DNA from: Roseiarcus sp050010035
GTDB lineage: Bacteria; Pseudomonadota; Alphaproteobacteria; Rhizobiales; Beijerinckiaceae
Direction: 5' to 3'
Length of the DNA: 12,320 bases
Assembly (NCBI GenBank): GCA_050010035.1
Contig: JBEKLU010000145.1
Location: 1 to 12,320 of the forward strand
Notes under the pieces: model-generated
What the model was told of the DNA's origin: nothing
The model's database searches: none
The model's input: only the letters and a program-made list of their open reading frames with translations
Translations under genes and position numbers: made by a program
Shown here: one piece after another, positions 6,222 to 12,320 of the stretch
Layout: every line of letters starts with the position of its first letter
Position numbering within the stretch: the stretch's first letter is position 1

Positions 6222-7010
6222 TCAATCGCTCGGCACGGCCCCCGGCCCCGGCGTCGCGCCGGGCGGGCACTTGCCGAGGATGATCATGCCCAGCACCTCG
6301 TCCTTGGTGAGGTTCTCGACGCGCCCCGTGCCGACGATCTGGCCGTTCTTCATCACCGTGACGCGATCGGCGAGATCGAAGACGTCGTGAATGTCGTGGC
6401 TGATGAGAAAGATGCCGATCCCGTCGGCCTTGAGCTGCTTGATCAATTCGCCGACCTGGGCGGTCTCCTGCGGCCCGAGCGCCGCAGTCGGTTCGTCCAT
6501 GATCAGAATCCGCGCGTTGAAATGGATGGCGCGCGCGATCGCCACCGATTGCCGCTGGCCGCCCGACAGCGAGGTCACCGGGTCCTTGAAGCGGCGGAAG
6601 TTCGGATTGAGACGCCCCATGACCTTGCGCGCTTCGGCCTCCATCGCCGAATCGTCGAGCGTTCCCCACCGGGTGAGAATCTCGCGGCCGAGATAGAGAT
6701 TGGACGCGGCGTCGACGTTGTCGGCGAGCGCCAGCGTCTGGTAGATCGTCTCGATGCCGTATTGCTTGGCGTCGCGCGGGTTGTTGATCGTCGCTTCCTG
6801 GCCGTTGATGAAGATGTGCCCGCCGTCGCGCTTGTAGGCGCCGGACAGAACCTTGATCAGGCAGGACTTGCCGGCGCCGTTGTGGCCGAGCAGGCCGACG
6901 ACTTCGCCGGGAAAAAGGTCGATCGAGGCGTGATCGACCGCCTTGAGGCCGCCAAAGGCCAGCGAGATGTCCTTCATCTCGACGAGCGGCGTCTTCCCGT
7001 TGGCTTCCAT
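6222..7010 (-). CDS. xylG: xylose ABC transporter, ATP-binding protein (single domain)
   Basis: ATPase of the carbohydrate-uptake (CUT2) ABC family; it powers sugar passage through XylH from the cytoplasmic side. The 262 residues hold one complete nucleotide-binding domain. Walker A is GHNGAGKS (42-49), the Q-loop is Gln91 in IYQTLAL, the signature LSGGQRQ begins at 148, Walker B is ILIMDEPTAAL (168-178) with Glu173, and the switch His is His205 in ISHD. E. coli XylG is a fused double-domain protein of about 510 residues. The half-size form matches the FrcA-like ATPases of alphaproteobacteria and would work as a homodimer. The start ATG (7008-7010) is three bases after the xylH stop, and AAGGG at the end of xylH serves as its ribosome binding site, so the two are translationally linked. 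The tail after about residue 240 is Pro/Gly-rich. Confidence 0.92.
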   Translation of the reverse strand: MEANGKTPLVEMKDISLAFGGLKAVDHASIDLFPGEVVGLLGHNGAGKSCLIKVLSGAYKRDGGHIFINGQEATINNPRDAKQYGIETIYQTLALADNVDAASNLYLGREILTRWGTLDDSAMEAEARKVMGRLNPNFRRFKDPVTSLSGGQRQSVAIARAIHFNARILIMDEPTAALGPQETAQVGELIKQLKADGIGIFLISHDIHDVFDLADRVTVMKNGQIVGTGRVENLTKDEVLGMIILGKCPPGATPGPGAVPSD

Positions 7011-7013
7011 GGC

Positions 7014-8339
7014 TTACCCTTTGGCGGTTCTGCGGCGATAGAAGGTGTCGAGGCCGACCGCGCCGACCAGCACGACGCCCACGACCATTTGCTGGAACGC
7101 CGAGTCGAAGCCGAGCAGCACCATGCCGGACTGCAGCGACTGGATGACCAGCGCGCCGATCAACGCGCCGTAGATCGTGCCGACCCCGCCCATCAGCGAA
7201 GTGCCGCCGATGACCGCGGCGGCGATGACGTAAAGCTCCTCGAACTGCCCGAGAACGTTGGTCGCCGAATCCAGACGCGCCGACTCGATGCACCCGGAGA
7301 TCGCAGCCAGCATGCCCATCACGGCGAAGACCAGCACCGTGATCCTCTTGGTGTTGATGCCGGCGAGCTCCGCCGCTTCCGGATTGCCGCCGATCGCATA
7401 GACGTAGCGGCCGAAGCGGGTGCGCTTGGACATGAAGGTCATCACGACGCCGGCGACCAGCGCCATCAACACCGGGATCGCATAGCCGGTCGGGATGAAC
7501 AGGCCGCCTTCTGGGGCGACGATATTATTTGCGGCCGCATAGTTCGCCGCGACGCGTTCGGGCCACGGATAGTCGTTGACGACCCATGTCGCGCCAAGCG
7601 CGATGAAACAGCCGATGGCCGCGAGCGTCACCTCCGCCCACATCGGACGCAGAGGAAAATTGTAGCGCATGCGCCGCCGCCGCCCGGCGTAGAGGCCGAT
7701 CATGATGCCGATGCAGGCGAGAAAGCCCAAAGCCCAGCTCGCGACGGCGCCGATGGAGCCGAGCGGGCCGCCGCCCATCAGGGAGAAGCGATCGTCGAGC
7801 GGGGCGATCGTCTGTCCGGTCGTCACCCACCACGCCGCGCCGCGCCAGAACAATTGTCCCCCCAGCGTAACGATGAAGGCGGGGATGCCGAGATAGGCGA
7901 CCAGCGAACCGTGAACCGCGCCGATCGCCGCGCCGACGGCCAGGCCGAGGAAGAGGGTAATGATCCAAATCATCGGGTTATCAAGCCCGAGATACTGCGG
8001 CAGGATGTGAACCTGCGTCACGCCGATGATCGTGGACACGAATCCAAGGATGGCGCCGACCGAGAGGTCGATATGGCGCATGACGATGATCAGCACCATT
8101 CCCGTCGCCATTACCGCGACGGAGGAGGTCTGGACGAGAAGATTCCACAGATTGCGCGGCGTCAGGAACAAGCCCTCGCCGTTGAGGATGATCGTGTAAA
8201 TGTGAAAGCCGATCCAGATCAGCGCCAGCGCGCCGATCATCCCGATCATGCGGGTGTCGATCTCGGTGGCGCGCAGCAGTCTGCGAATCAGCGGCTCGAC
8301 CGGCGCTCCGCCCACTGCGCCCGGCGCTGTTGAGGACAT
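7014..8339 (-). CDS. xylH: xylose ABC transporter, permease
   Basis: Inner-membrane permease of a CUT2 sugar ABC importer (BPD_transp_2 / AraH-RbsC-XylH type). The 441-residue length and many hydrophobic segments fit XylH, which is longer than RbsC. Recognisable family blocks are MATGMVLIIVMRHIDLSVGA near residue 76, GIPAFIVTLGGQLFWRGAAW in the middle, and the cytoplasmic coupling region GRYVYAIGGNPEAAELAGI, followed by VIGGTSLMGGVGTIYGALIG. The start ATG (8337-8339) is preceded by a G-rich tract that includes the ribosome binding site. It is separated from xylF by 140 bp carrying a terminator-like hairpin and is tightly linked to xylG downstream. The sugar assignment rests on the adjacent xylose isomerase and XylF. 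Confidence 0.93.
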   Translation of the reverse strand: MSSTAPGAVGGAPVEPLIRRLLRATEIDTRMIGMIGALALIWIGFHIYTIILNGEGLFLTPRNLWNLLVQTSSVAVMATGMVLIIVMRHIDLSVGAILGFVSTIIGVTQVHILPQYLGLDNPMIWIITLFLGLAVGAAIGAVHGSLVAYLGIPAFIVTLGGQLFWRGAAWWVTTGQTIAPLDDRFSLMGGGPLGSIGAVASWALGFLACIGIMIGLYAGRRRRMRYNFPLRPMWAEVTLAAIGCFIALGATWVVNDYPWPERVAANYAAANNIVAPEGGLFIPTGYAIPVLMALVAGVVMTFMSKRTRFGRYVYAIGGNPEAAELAGINTKRITVLVFAVMGMLAAISGCIESARLDSATNVLGQFEELYVIAAAVIGGTSLMGGVGTIYGALIGALVIQSLQSGMVLLGFDSAFQQMVVGVVLVGAVGLDTFYRRRTAKG

Positions 8340-8342
8340 GCT

Positions 8343-8366
8343 CCCCCCTTGCCCTTGCCCTTGCCC
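8343..8366 (-). promoter_or_regulatory. four-G-run tract (G-quadruplex motif) on the xylH ribosome binding site
   Basis: Read on the minus (mRNA) strand, the unit GGGCAA is repeated three times and followed by six G, ending three bases before the xylH ATG. Four runs of at least three G with identical 3-nt loops satisfy the standard G-quadruplex pattern. The last G-run is also the only Shine-Dalgarno-like sequence for xylH. Folding could mask the ribosome binding site. Simple slippage of a 6-bp repeat is the neutral explanation. Confidence 0.6.
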
Positions 8367-8414
8367 TAGTCTCTCGTCGTCGGTTCACTGCCGCGATCGC
8401 GGCATGGCCCCTCG

Positions 8415-8445
8415 AAAAAGCCGCGCCGCCTCTCGGCGACGCGGC
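8415..8445 (-). terminator. intrinsic terminator between xylF and xylH
   Basis: On the minus strand an 11-nt arm, GCCGCGTCGCC, pairs with GGCGGCGCGGC, with one G-T wobble and a GAGA tetraloop of the stable GNRA type. Five T follow at once (8419-8415). It starts 34 bp after the xylF stop. It should end much of the xylAF transcript while letting a fraction continue into xylHG, and would also shield the xylF mRNA 3' end. That would give more binding protein than permease. Confidence 0.85.
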
Positions 8446-8479
8446 CCTAGTTGTTTCATTGCCTTTCGGCGAGGTCAAC

Positions 8480-9517
8480 TCACTTGCAGTAGGGGACCAC
8501 GGCCGGATTCGCGCCGGCGCAGACTTCCGCCTTGGTGATCCAGCCCTTGTCGACGATCACGTTGAGATTGGCCCGGGTGACCGCGAGCGGCGTCAGCAGG
8601 ACGCCGTTGACCGTGACGTGCTTGGCGCCGCCCGAGAACGGCTTCACGCCGGGAAGGGCGGTCATCTTCTTGCCCTGGGCGAGGGCCACCGCCGACTGGC
8701 CGGCGAGCTTGCCGAGATCGCGGCTGTCCTTCCAGATCGAGACGGTCTGGGTGCCGAGCGCGATGCGGTTGATCGCGGCCTTGTCGCCGTCCTGGCCCGA
8801 GACCGGCACGACGCCGGCGAGGCCTTGCGCCTTGAGCGCGGCGACGACGCCGCCGGCCATGCCGTCGTTCTCGCAGACGACCGCATCGACCTTGTTGTTG
8901 TTCTTGGTGAGGATCTGCTCCATGTTCTTTTGCGCGTTGTCGGGCTTCCAGCCGTCGGAGTAGCTTTCGCCGACGTTCTTGATCTTGCCCGCGTCCATCG
9001 CCGGCTTGAGGACTTCGGCGATGCCCGAGAACAGGAAGTCGGCGTTCGGATCGCCTTTGTCGCCCTTGATGAAGGCGTAGTTGCCGGCCGGCTTGGCCGC
9101 TTCGACCGCCTTCGCCATCATGCGGCCGACGCCGACGTTGTCGAAGGTGAGATAGAGCGCGCTGGGGCTTTCGATTTCGCGGTCGTAGGCGATGACCGGG
9201 ATGCCCTCGTCGTTGGCCTTCTTGACCGCCGGAAGAATCGCTTCCGAATCCATCGCGAGAATGATGAGGACGTTGGCGCCCTTCGAAATGAGGTCTTCGA
9301 CGTCGGTCAACTGCTTGGTCGGCGAAGCCTGCGCGTCGGCCGAGATGTACTTGGCGCCCGACGGGGCGAGCGCGTCCTTGATCGCGGCTTCGTCGGTCTT
9401 CCAGCGCTCTTCCTGGAAGTTGGACCAGGACACGCCTACGACGATGTCCTTGGCCATAACGGCGCTCGGTACGCACAACGCCGCAAGAGCAGCGGTCGTC
9501 AACAGGGCTTTCCTCAT
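8480..9517 (-). CDS. xylF: xylose ABC transporter, periplasmic substrate-binding protein
   Basis: Periplasmic sugar-binding protein (Peripla_BP_4, XylF type) that delivers D-xylose to XylH/XylG. The start is set at the ATG at 9515-9517 because it has AGAGGAA seven to eight bases upstream and begins a textbook signal peptide. That peptide is MRK, then a hydrophobic core, then AVMA with cleavage expected before KDIVVG at residue 23. The mature protein carries the family pattern VVGVSWSNFQEERWKTDEAA, then LIILAMDSEAI, IPVIAYDREI, VCENDGMAGGVVAAL and VSGQDGD. A longer in-frame start 26 codons upstream would bury the signal peptide and is rejected. The length is 345 residues. It lies 94 bp after xylA in the same transcript and is followed by a strong hairpin with a T-run. 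Confidence 0.95.
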   Translation of the reverse strand: MRKALLTTAALAALCVPSAVMAKDIVVGVSWSNFQEERWKTDEAAIKDALAPSGAKYISADAQASPTKQLTDVEDLISKGANVLIILAMDSEAILPAVKKANDEGIPVIAYDREIESPSALYLTFDNVGVGRMMAKAVEAAKPAGNYAFIKGDKGDPNADFLFSGIAEVLKPAMDAGKIKNVGESYSDGWKPDNAQKNMEQILTKNNNKVDAVVCENDGMAGGVVAALKAQGLAGVVPVSGQDGDKAAINRIALGTQTVSIWKDSRDLGKLAGQSAVALAQGKKMTALPGVKPFSGGAKHVTVNGVLLTPLAVTRANLNVIVDKGWITKAEVCAGANPAVVPYCK

Positions 9518-9593
9518 ATTACTTCCTCTCCCATTTATGAGTTTGCCGCTGACTCCGACAAACCCGCTTCGCCAGTTCATTACGTCGAACACC

Positions 9594-9612
9594 ACCGCGC
9601 GACGCGCGCGGT
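9594..9612 (-). repeat. hairpin at the xylA stop codon
   Basis: ACCGCGCG and CGCGCGGT form a perfect 8-bp stem with a 3-nt loop. Its upstream arm overlaps the last base of the xylA TGA (9612-9614). No T-run follows, so it is more likely a processing or mRNA-stability element in the xylA-xylF gap than a terminator. The same gap also holds GTTTG/CAAAC (9541-9545 and 9559-9563), a weaker inverted repeat just upstream of the xylF ribosome binding site. Confidence 0.5.
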
Positions 9613-10925
9613 CACAGATACCAGTTCACCAGGTTTTCCAGATACTCCTGGCGACCGGAATGGGGTTGCGGGTCGAGGCCCTCGCGCCGCACGCGATCCG
9701 CTATGGCCGCAAAGTCGCGCTTGCCGGCGAGCATTTCGGCGCCCTCGCCGCGATCCCATTTGGCGTAGCGGTCCGCCACGAAGCGATCGAGCTTGCCGTC
9801 CTCGATCATCGCCGCCGCGGCGAGGAGGCCGCGCGCCAGCGTATCGATCCCGCCGATGTGGCCGTGCAGGAGATCGACGGCGTCGAACGACTGCCGCCGC
9901 ACCTTGGCGTCGAAATTGAAGCCGCCCGTCGTCAAGCCGCCCGCCTTGAGGATGGCGTGGAGCGCCAGCGCCGTCTCCGGCGCGTTGTTGGGAAACTGGT
10001 CGGTGTCCCAGCCGCTCTGGTAGTCGTTGCGATTGGCGTCGAGCGAGCCGAGAATGCCGAGCGCGGCGGCGAGCGAGACTTCGTGCTCGAAGGTGTGTTT
10101 GGCGAGCACGGCGTGGCCGACCTCGATGTTGACCTTGACTTCCTTCTCCAGGCCGTTCGCCTTCAAGAAGCCGAACACCGTCGCGACGTCGTAGTCGTAC
10201 TGGTGCTTGGTCGGCTCCTGCGGCTTCGGCTCGACGAGGATCGTCCCACGAAAGCCGATCTTGTGCTTGTATTCGACGACGAGCCGAAGGAACCGGCCGA
10301 GCTGCGCCAGTTCGCGCTCGAGGTCGGTGTTGAGCAGCGTTTCATAGCCTTCGCGGCCGCCCCACAAGACGTAGTTGGCGCCCCCTAACCGGTGCGTGAC
10401 GTCGATGGCGTTCTTCACCTGCGCCGCCGCATAGGCGAAGACGTCCGGATCCGGGTTGGTCGCCGCGCCGGCCATGTAGCGCCGATGCGCGAACAGGTTG
10501 GCCGTGCCCCACAGCAGGCGCACCGGGCGCGTTTCCATCTTCGCCGCGAAGACGTCGGCGATTTCCTGCACGTTCCGATTGGATTGCTCGAGCGAATCGC
10601 CTTCCGGCGCGATGTCGCGGTCGTGGAAGGCGAAAAAGGGAAAGCCGAGAATATCGAACATCTCGAAGGCGACGTCCGCTTTCAGCCGGGCGCTCGCCAT
10701 GTCGTCGCCGAACCAGGGCCTCAGGAACGTCGGGCCGCCGAACGGGTCCGATCCGTTGGCGACGAAATTGTGCCAGTAACAGACCGAGGCGCGCAGATGG
10801 TCTTCCATGCGCTTGCCGAGAACGCGCCTGTCCTTGTCGTAATAGCGATAGGCGAGCGGATTGTCGGACCGGGGCCCTTCGTAGCGGATCGGCTCGACGT
10901 CGCCGAAAAACCCGGTTCCGCTCAC
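9612..10925 (-). CDS. xylA: xylose isomerase
   Basis: Cytoplasmic metal-dependent isomerase that converts D-xylose to D-xylulose, the first step after uptake. The 437-residue product is a class II enzyme. Counted from the chosen start, the key residues fall at exactly the E. coli numbers: His101 and Asp104 in FHDRD, Glu232 in EPKPQEPTKHQYD, Glu268 and His271 in NIEVGH, Asp296 in DANR, Asp307 and Asp309 in WDTDQFP, and Asp339 in FNFDAKVRR. The GTG at 10923-10925 is chosen because GGGAGGAG lies five bases before it; an in-frame GTG five codons earlier lies in front of that site. A small oddity is Gly270 where Asn is usual, next to metal ligand His271. It is the first gene of the xylA-xylF-xylH-xylG operon and is divergent from the LacI-type regulator. 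Confidence 0.97.
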   Translation of the reverse strand: MSGTGFFGDVEPIRYEGPRSDNPLAYRYYDKDRRVLGKRMEDHLRASVCYWHNFVANGSDPFGGPTFLRPWFGDDMASARLKADVAFEMFDILGFPFFAFHDRDIAPEGDSLEQSNRNVQEIADVFAAKMETRPVRLLWGTANLFAHRRYMAGAATNPDPDVFAYAAAQVKNAIDVTHRLGGANYVLWGGREGYETLLNTDLERELAQLGRFLRLVVEYKHKIGFRGTILVEPKPQEPTKHQYDYDVATVFGFLKANGLEKEVKVNIEVGHAVLAKHTFEHEVSLAAALGILGSLDANRNDYQSGWDTDQFPNNAPETALALHAILKAGGLTTGGFNFDAKVRRQSFDAVDLLHGHIGGIDTLARGLLAAAAMIEDGKLDRFVADRYAKWDRGEGAEMLAGKRDFAAIADRVRREGLDPQPHSGRQEYLENLVNWYL

Positions 10926-10957
10926 GGACGCTCCTCCCACGACGATCTCCCCGTCAA

Positions 10958-10986
10958 GAGATAGTCGACAAGCTGATGTGCGTCAA
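10958..10986 (-). promoter_or_regulatory. candidate promoter of the xylAFHG operon
   Basis: On the minus strand TTGACG (10981-10986) and TATCTC (10958-10963) are spaced by 17 bases. The predicted transcription start near 10950 gives a short leader of about 25 bases containing the xylA ribosome binding site. This is the best sigma-70-like element in the 250-bp divergent region on this strand. Confidence 0.5.
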
Positions 10987-10999
10987 TCATCCTAATTGA
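10983..10999. promoter_or_regulatory. possible operator overlapping the xylA -35 box
   Basis: TCAAT and ATTGA form perfect arms around a 7-bp spacer, and the left arm overlaps the -35 hexamer of the xylA promoter. This is a suitable position for repression by the divergent LacI-type protein. The arms are short and no second copy was found, so the assignment is weak. Immediately next to it GGAGC/GCTCC (11000-11004 and 11008-11012) forms a further 5-bp hairpin with a TTC loop. The rest of the intergenic region shows only imperfect CGAT-type repeats around 11028-11060. Confidence 0.3.
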
Positions 11000-11117
11000 G
11001 GAGCTTCGCTCCGTCACCGGACCGATAACGAAATCGTCGTCGTGACGATCGCGATTGTGCGATGAATGGGCGCCAGAAAGCGCGCCGTTCGTCATTCGCG
11101 CGGCGTGGCGCGTCGGC

Positions 11118-11146
11118 TTGCCTCGGGAAGGGCCTTTTGATATACG
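11118..11146 (+). promoter_or_regulatory. candidate promoter of the LacI-type regulator gene
   Basis: TTGCCT (11118-11123) and TATACG (11141-11146) are separated by 17 bases. Transcription would begin near 11152, giving about 24 bases of leader with GGAGGGAAGG before the ATG at 11176. This element supports the shorter start of the gene, since the ATG at 11062 would lie upstream of the promoter. Confidence 0.5.
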
Positions 11147-11175
11147 CTCATCAACGGAGGGAAGGTTCGCCGCTG

Positions 11176-12204
11176 ATGGTCCGCGCGACGGTGCACGATG
11201 TGGCGAAGGCGGCGGGCGTCAGCCTCGCGACGATCGACCGAGTGCTGAACCGACGCGGCGGCGTGCGCGCCGCAACGATCGAGAAAGTCGAACAGGCGAT
11301 CGCCCGGCTCGGATATCGTCGCGACGCCGCCGCGGCGAAATTGGCCAAGCAGCACGAATACCGCCTCGCGTTCGTGATCCCGACGGGCGTCAACACGTTC
11401 CTCAGCAACCTCGCCGCCGAAGTCCGCAGGCTCGCCGACCTCAATCGCGCCGATCGGGTTTTCATTTCGATCGCCGAGATTCCTCCATTCGACGGCGAGG
11501 CGCTCGCCGGCGCGCTCGAGCGGTTGGAGACGCAGTCGCTGACCGGCGTCGCGGTGGTCGCGACGGACAATTCGACGGTTCGCCACGCGATCGACCGGCT
11601 CGCGGAGCGAGGCGTCTCCGTGGTGACGCTCGTTTCCGACGTGCCGGCGTCCAAGCGCGCGCATTACATCGGCATCGAGAACAGCGCCGCCGGCCGAACC
11701 GCCGCCACGCTGATGGGCAGGTTCCTGCGCGGCGAGAAAGGGCGCGTCGCCGTCGTCGCGGGCTCCATGCTGCTGCGCGATCACGCCGAACGGCGCTTCG
11801 GCTTCGAGCAGGTTCTTCGCACCGAATTTCCCGACCTCGTTCCCCTGCCGGTGGTCGAGGGCTTGGACAACGCCGCCGTCGCCGAGGAGGCGCTGGGGTC
11901 GCTGCTCGATCGGCACAGCGACATCGTCGGCGTCTACAGCCTGGGCGCGGGCAATCGCGGCGTCATCGCTGCGCTGCGCAAGCGCGGCCTGGCGGGCAAG
12001 ATTTGCGTCATCGCGCACGAATTGACGACGCATTCTCGCGCAGCGCTGAACGACGGCGCCTTCGCGGCGATCCTCAATCAGGACCCGGGCCACGAGGCGC
12101 GCAGCGCGATGCGAATCCTGTGCGCGCTCGCCGACGGCGTCGCGATCGATCCGGGTCAGGAGCGCATCCGCATCGAAATCTATCTGCGCGACAATCTGCC
12201 CTAG
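11176..12204 (+). CDS. xylR: LacI-family transcriptional regulator, probable repressor of the xylose operon
   Basis: Sugar-responsive DNA-binding repressor of 342 residues. The N-terminal LacI helix-turn-helix is TVHDVAKAAGVSLATIDRVL from residue 5, followed by the hinge region near GYRRDAAAAKLAKQ. The rest is a periplasmic-binding-protein-like sensor domain (LAFVIPTGVNTFLSNLAAEV, later HYIGIENSAAGRTAATLMG, RVAVVAGS and GVYSLGAGNRGV). The start chosen is the ATG at 11176, with AAGG ten bases and GGAGG fifteen bases upstream; an ATG 38 codons earlier would add a non-conserved Arg-rich tail. Divergent placement next to xylA suggests that it controls the operon and that a xylose-related ligand releases it. 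The name xylR is by context only; it is unrelated to the AraC-type XylR of E. coli. Confidence 0.88.
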   Translation: MVRATVHDVAKAAGVSLATIDRVLNRRGGVRAATIEKVEQAIARLGYRRDAAAAKLAKQHEYRLAFVIPTGVNTFLSNLAAEVRRLADLNRADRVFISIAEIPPFDGEALAGALERLETQSLTGVAVVATDNSTVRHAIDRLAERGVSVVTLVSDVPASKRAHYIGIENSAAGRTAATLMGRFLRGEKGRVAVVAGSMLLRDHAERRFGFEQVLRTEFPDLVPLPVVEGLDNAAVAEEALGSLLDRHSDIVGVYSLGAGNRGVIAALRKRGLAGKICVIAHELTTHSRAALNDGAFAAILNQDPGHEARSAMRILCALADGVAIDPGQERIRIEIYLRDNLP

Positions 12205-12239
12205 TACACGCCGCCGGAAGATCGAACTCCGTTTCGCGT

Positions 12240-12320
12240 TCATGCGGCAAGCGGCTTGCCAGTCATGGTCCACTTGAAGGGTTTGGCGAGAGTACGGTTG
12301 AAGTATGCGATGAAGGCTTC
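12240..12320 (-). mobile_element. IS630-family transposase, C-terminal end (partial)
   Basis: The minus strand carries the last 26 codons of a transposase and its TGA (12240-12242); the rest lies beyond the window. The peptide reads EAFIAYFNRTLAKPFKW and then TMTGKPLAA, which matches the characteristic C-terminus of IS630-type DDE transposases by recall. Base composition is visibly less GC-rich than in the neighbouring regulator gene. The IS end should lie in the 35 bp between the regulator stop (12204) and 12240. IS630 elements insert at TA, and a TA occurs at 12202-12203 and again at 12205-12206, but the terminal repeat cannot be confirmed without the other end. Confidence 0.75.

Noticed and set aside
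6219..8333. A 704-codon open frame on the plus strand, antisense to xylG and xylH
   Set aside because: Composition is low-complexity His/Asp/Arg-rich and fully explained as the complement of two clearly conserved transporter genes.
9518..9595. Longer start of xylF, 26 codons upstream
   Set aside because: It would place extra polar residues before a clear signal peptide and ignores the AGAGGAA site before the ATG at 9517.
11062..11175. Longer start of the LacI-type regulator at 11062
   Set aside because: The extra segment is Arg-rich and unrelated to LacI N-termini, and a good promoter lies inside it.
1..12320. CRISPR arrays, rRNA, complete tRNA genes, phage or defence genes
   Set aside because: No regularly spaced repeats, no conserved RNA gene and no such protein family was found on either strand.

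Overview
The window looks like chromosomal DNA from a GC-rich alphaproteobacterium, most likely in the Hyphomicrobiales and perhaps in the Beijerinckiaceae/Methylocystaceae range. The basis is strong G/C bias at third codon positions, acetolactate synthase and xylose-operon proteins that read like those of rhizobial-type bacteria, and a single-domain sugar ABC ATPase. The genus is an inference; there is no rRNA or other phylogenetic marker here.

Layout, left to right. Bases 1 to about 107 carry no recognisable gene but are packed with inverted repeats. They abut a decayed betaine aldehyde dehydrogenase gene (betB, minus strand) that has an in-frame TGA and a missing C-terminus. Next comes a minus-strand branched-chain amino acid operon, transcribed ilvI, then a threonine-dehydratase-like gene, then ilvH. 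It has what looks like a complete attenuator upstream: promoter, short Val/Leu/Ile-rich leader peptide, and a hairpin followed by a T-run. A PAP2-type membrane phosphatase gene lies between this operon and the next one.

From about 6.2 to 10.9 kb lies a minus-strand xylose operon transcribed xylA, xylF, xylH, xylG: xylose isomerase, periplasmic xylose-binding protein, permease and ATPase. It holds several RNA-level signals. A hairpin sits at the xylA stop, an 11-bp intrinsic terminator lies between xylF and xylH, and a four-G-run tract sits on the xylH ribosome binding site. A LacI-family regulator gene (called xylR here) is divergent on the plus strand, and a plausible promoter can be seen on each side of the shared intergenic region. 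No xylulokinase gene is present in the window. The right edge is the last 26 codons of an IS630-type transposase on the minus strand.

How the genes work together. XylF, XylH and XylG import xylose and XylA isomerises it to xylulose. The LacI-type protein probably represses the operon until sugar is present. IlvI and IlvH form acetohydroxyacid synthase; the PLP enzyme encoded between them may supply 2-oxobutyrate from threonine for isoleucine synthesis. No unknown defence or mobile system is visible. The points most worth a second look are the ilv attenuator, the RNA structures inside the xyl operon, the dehydratase gene splitting ilvI from ilvH, and the decay of betB with its promoter repeats still present.
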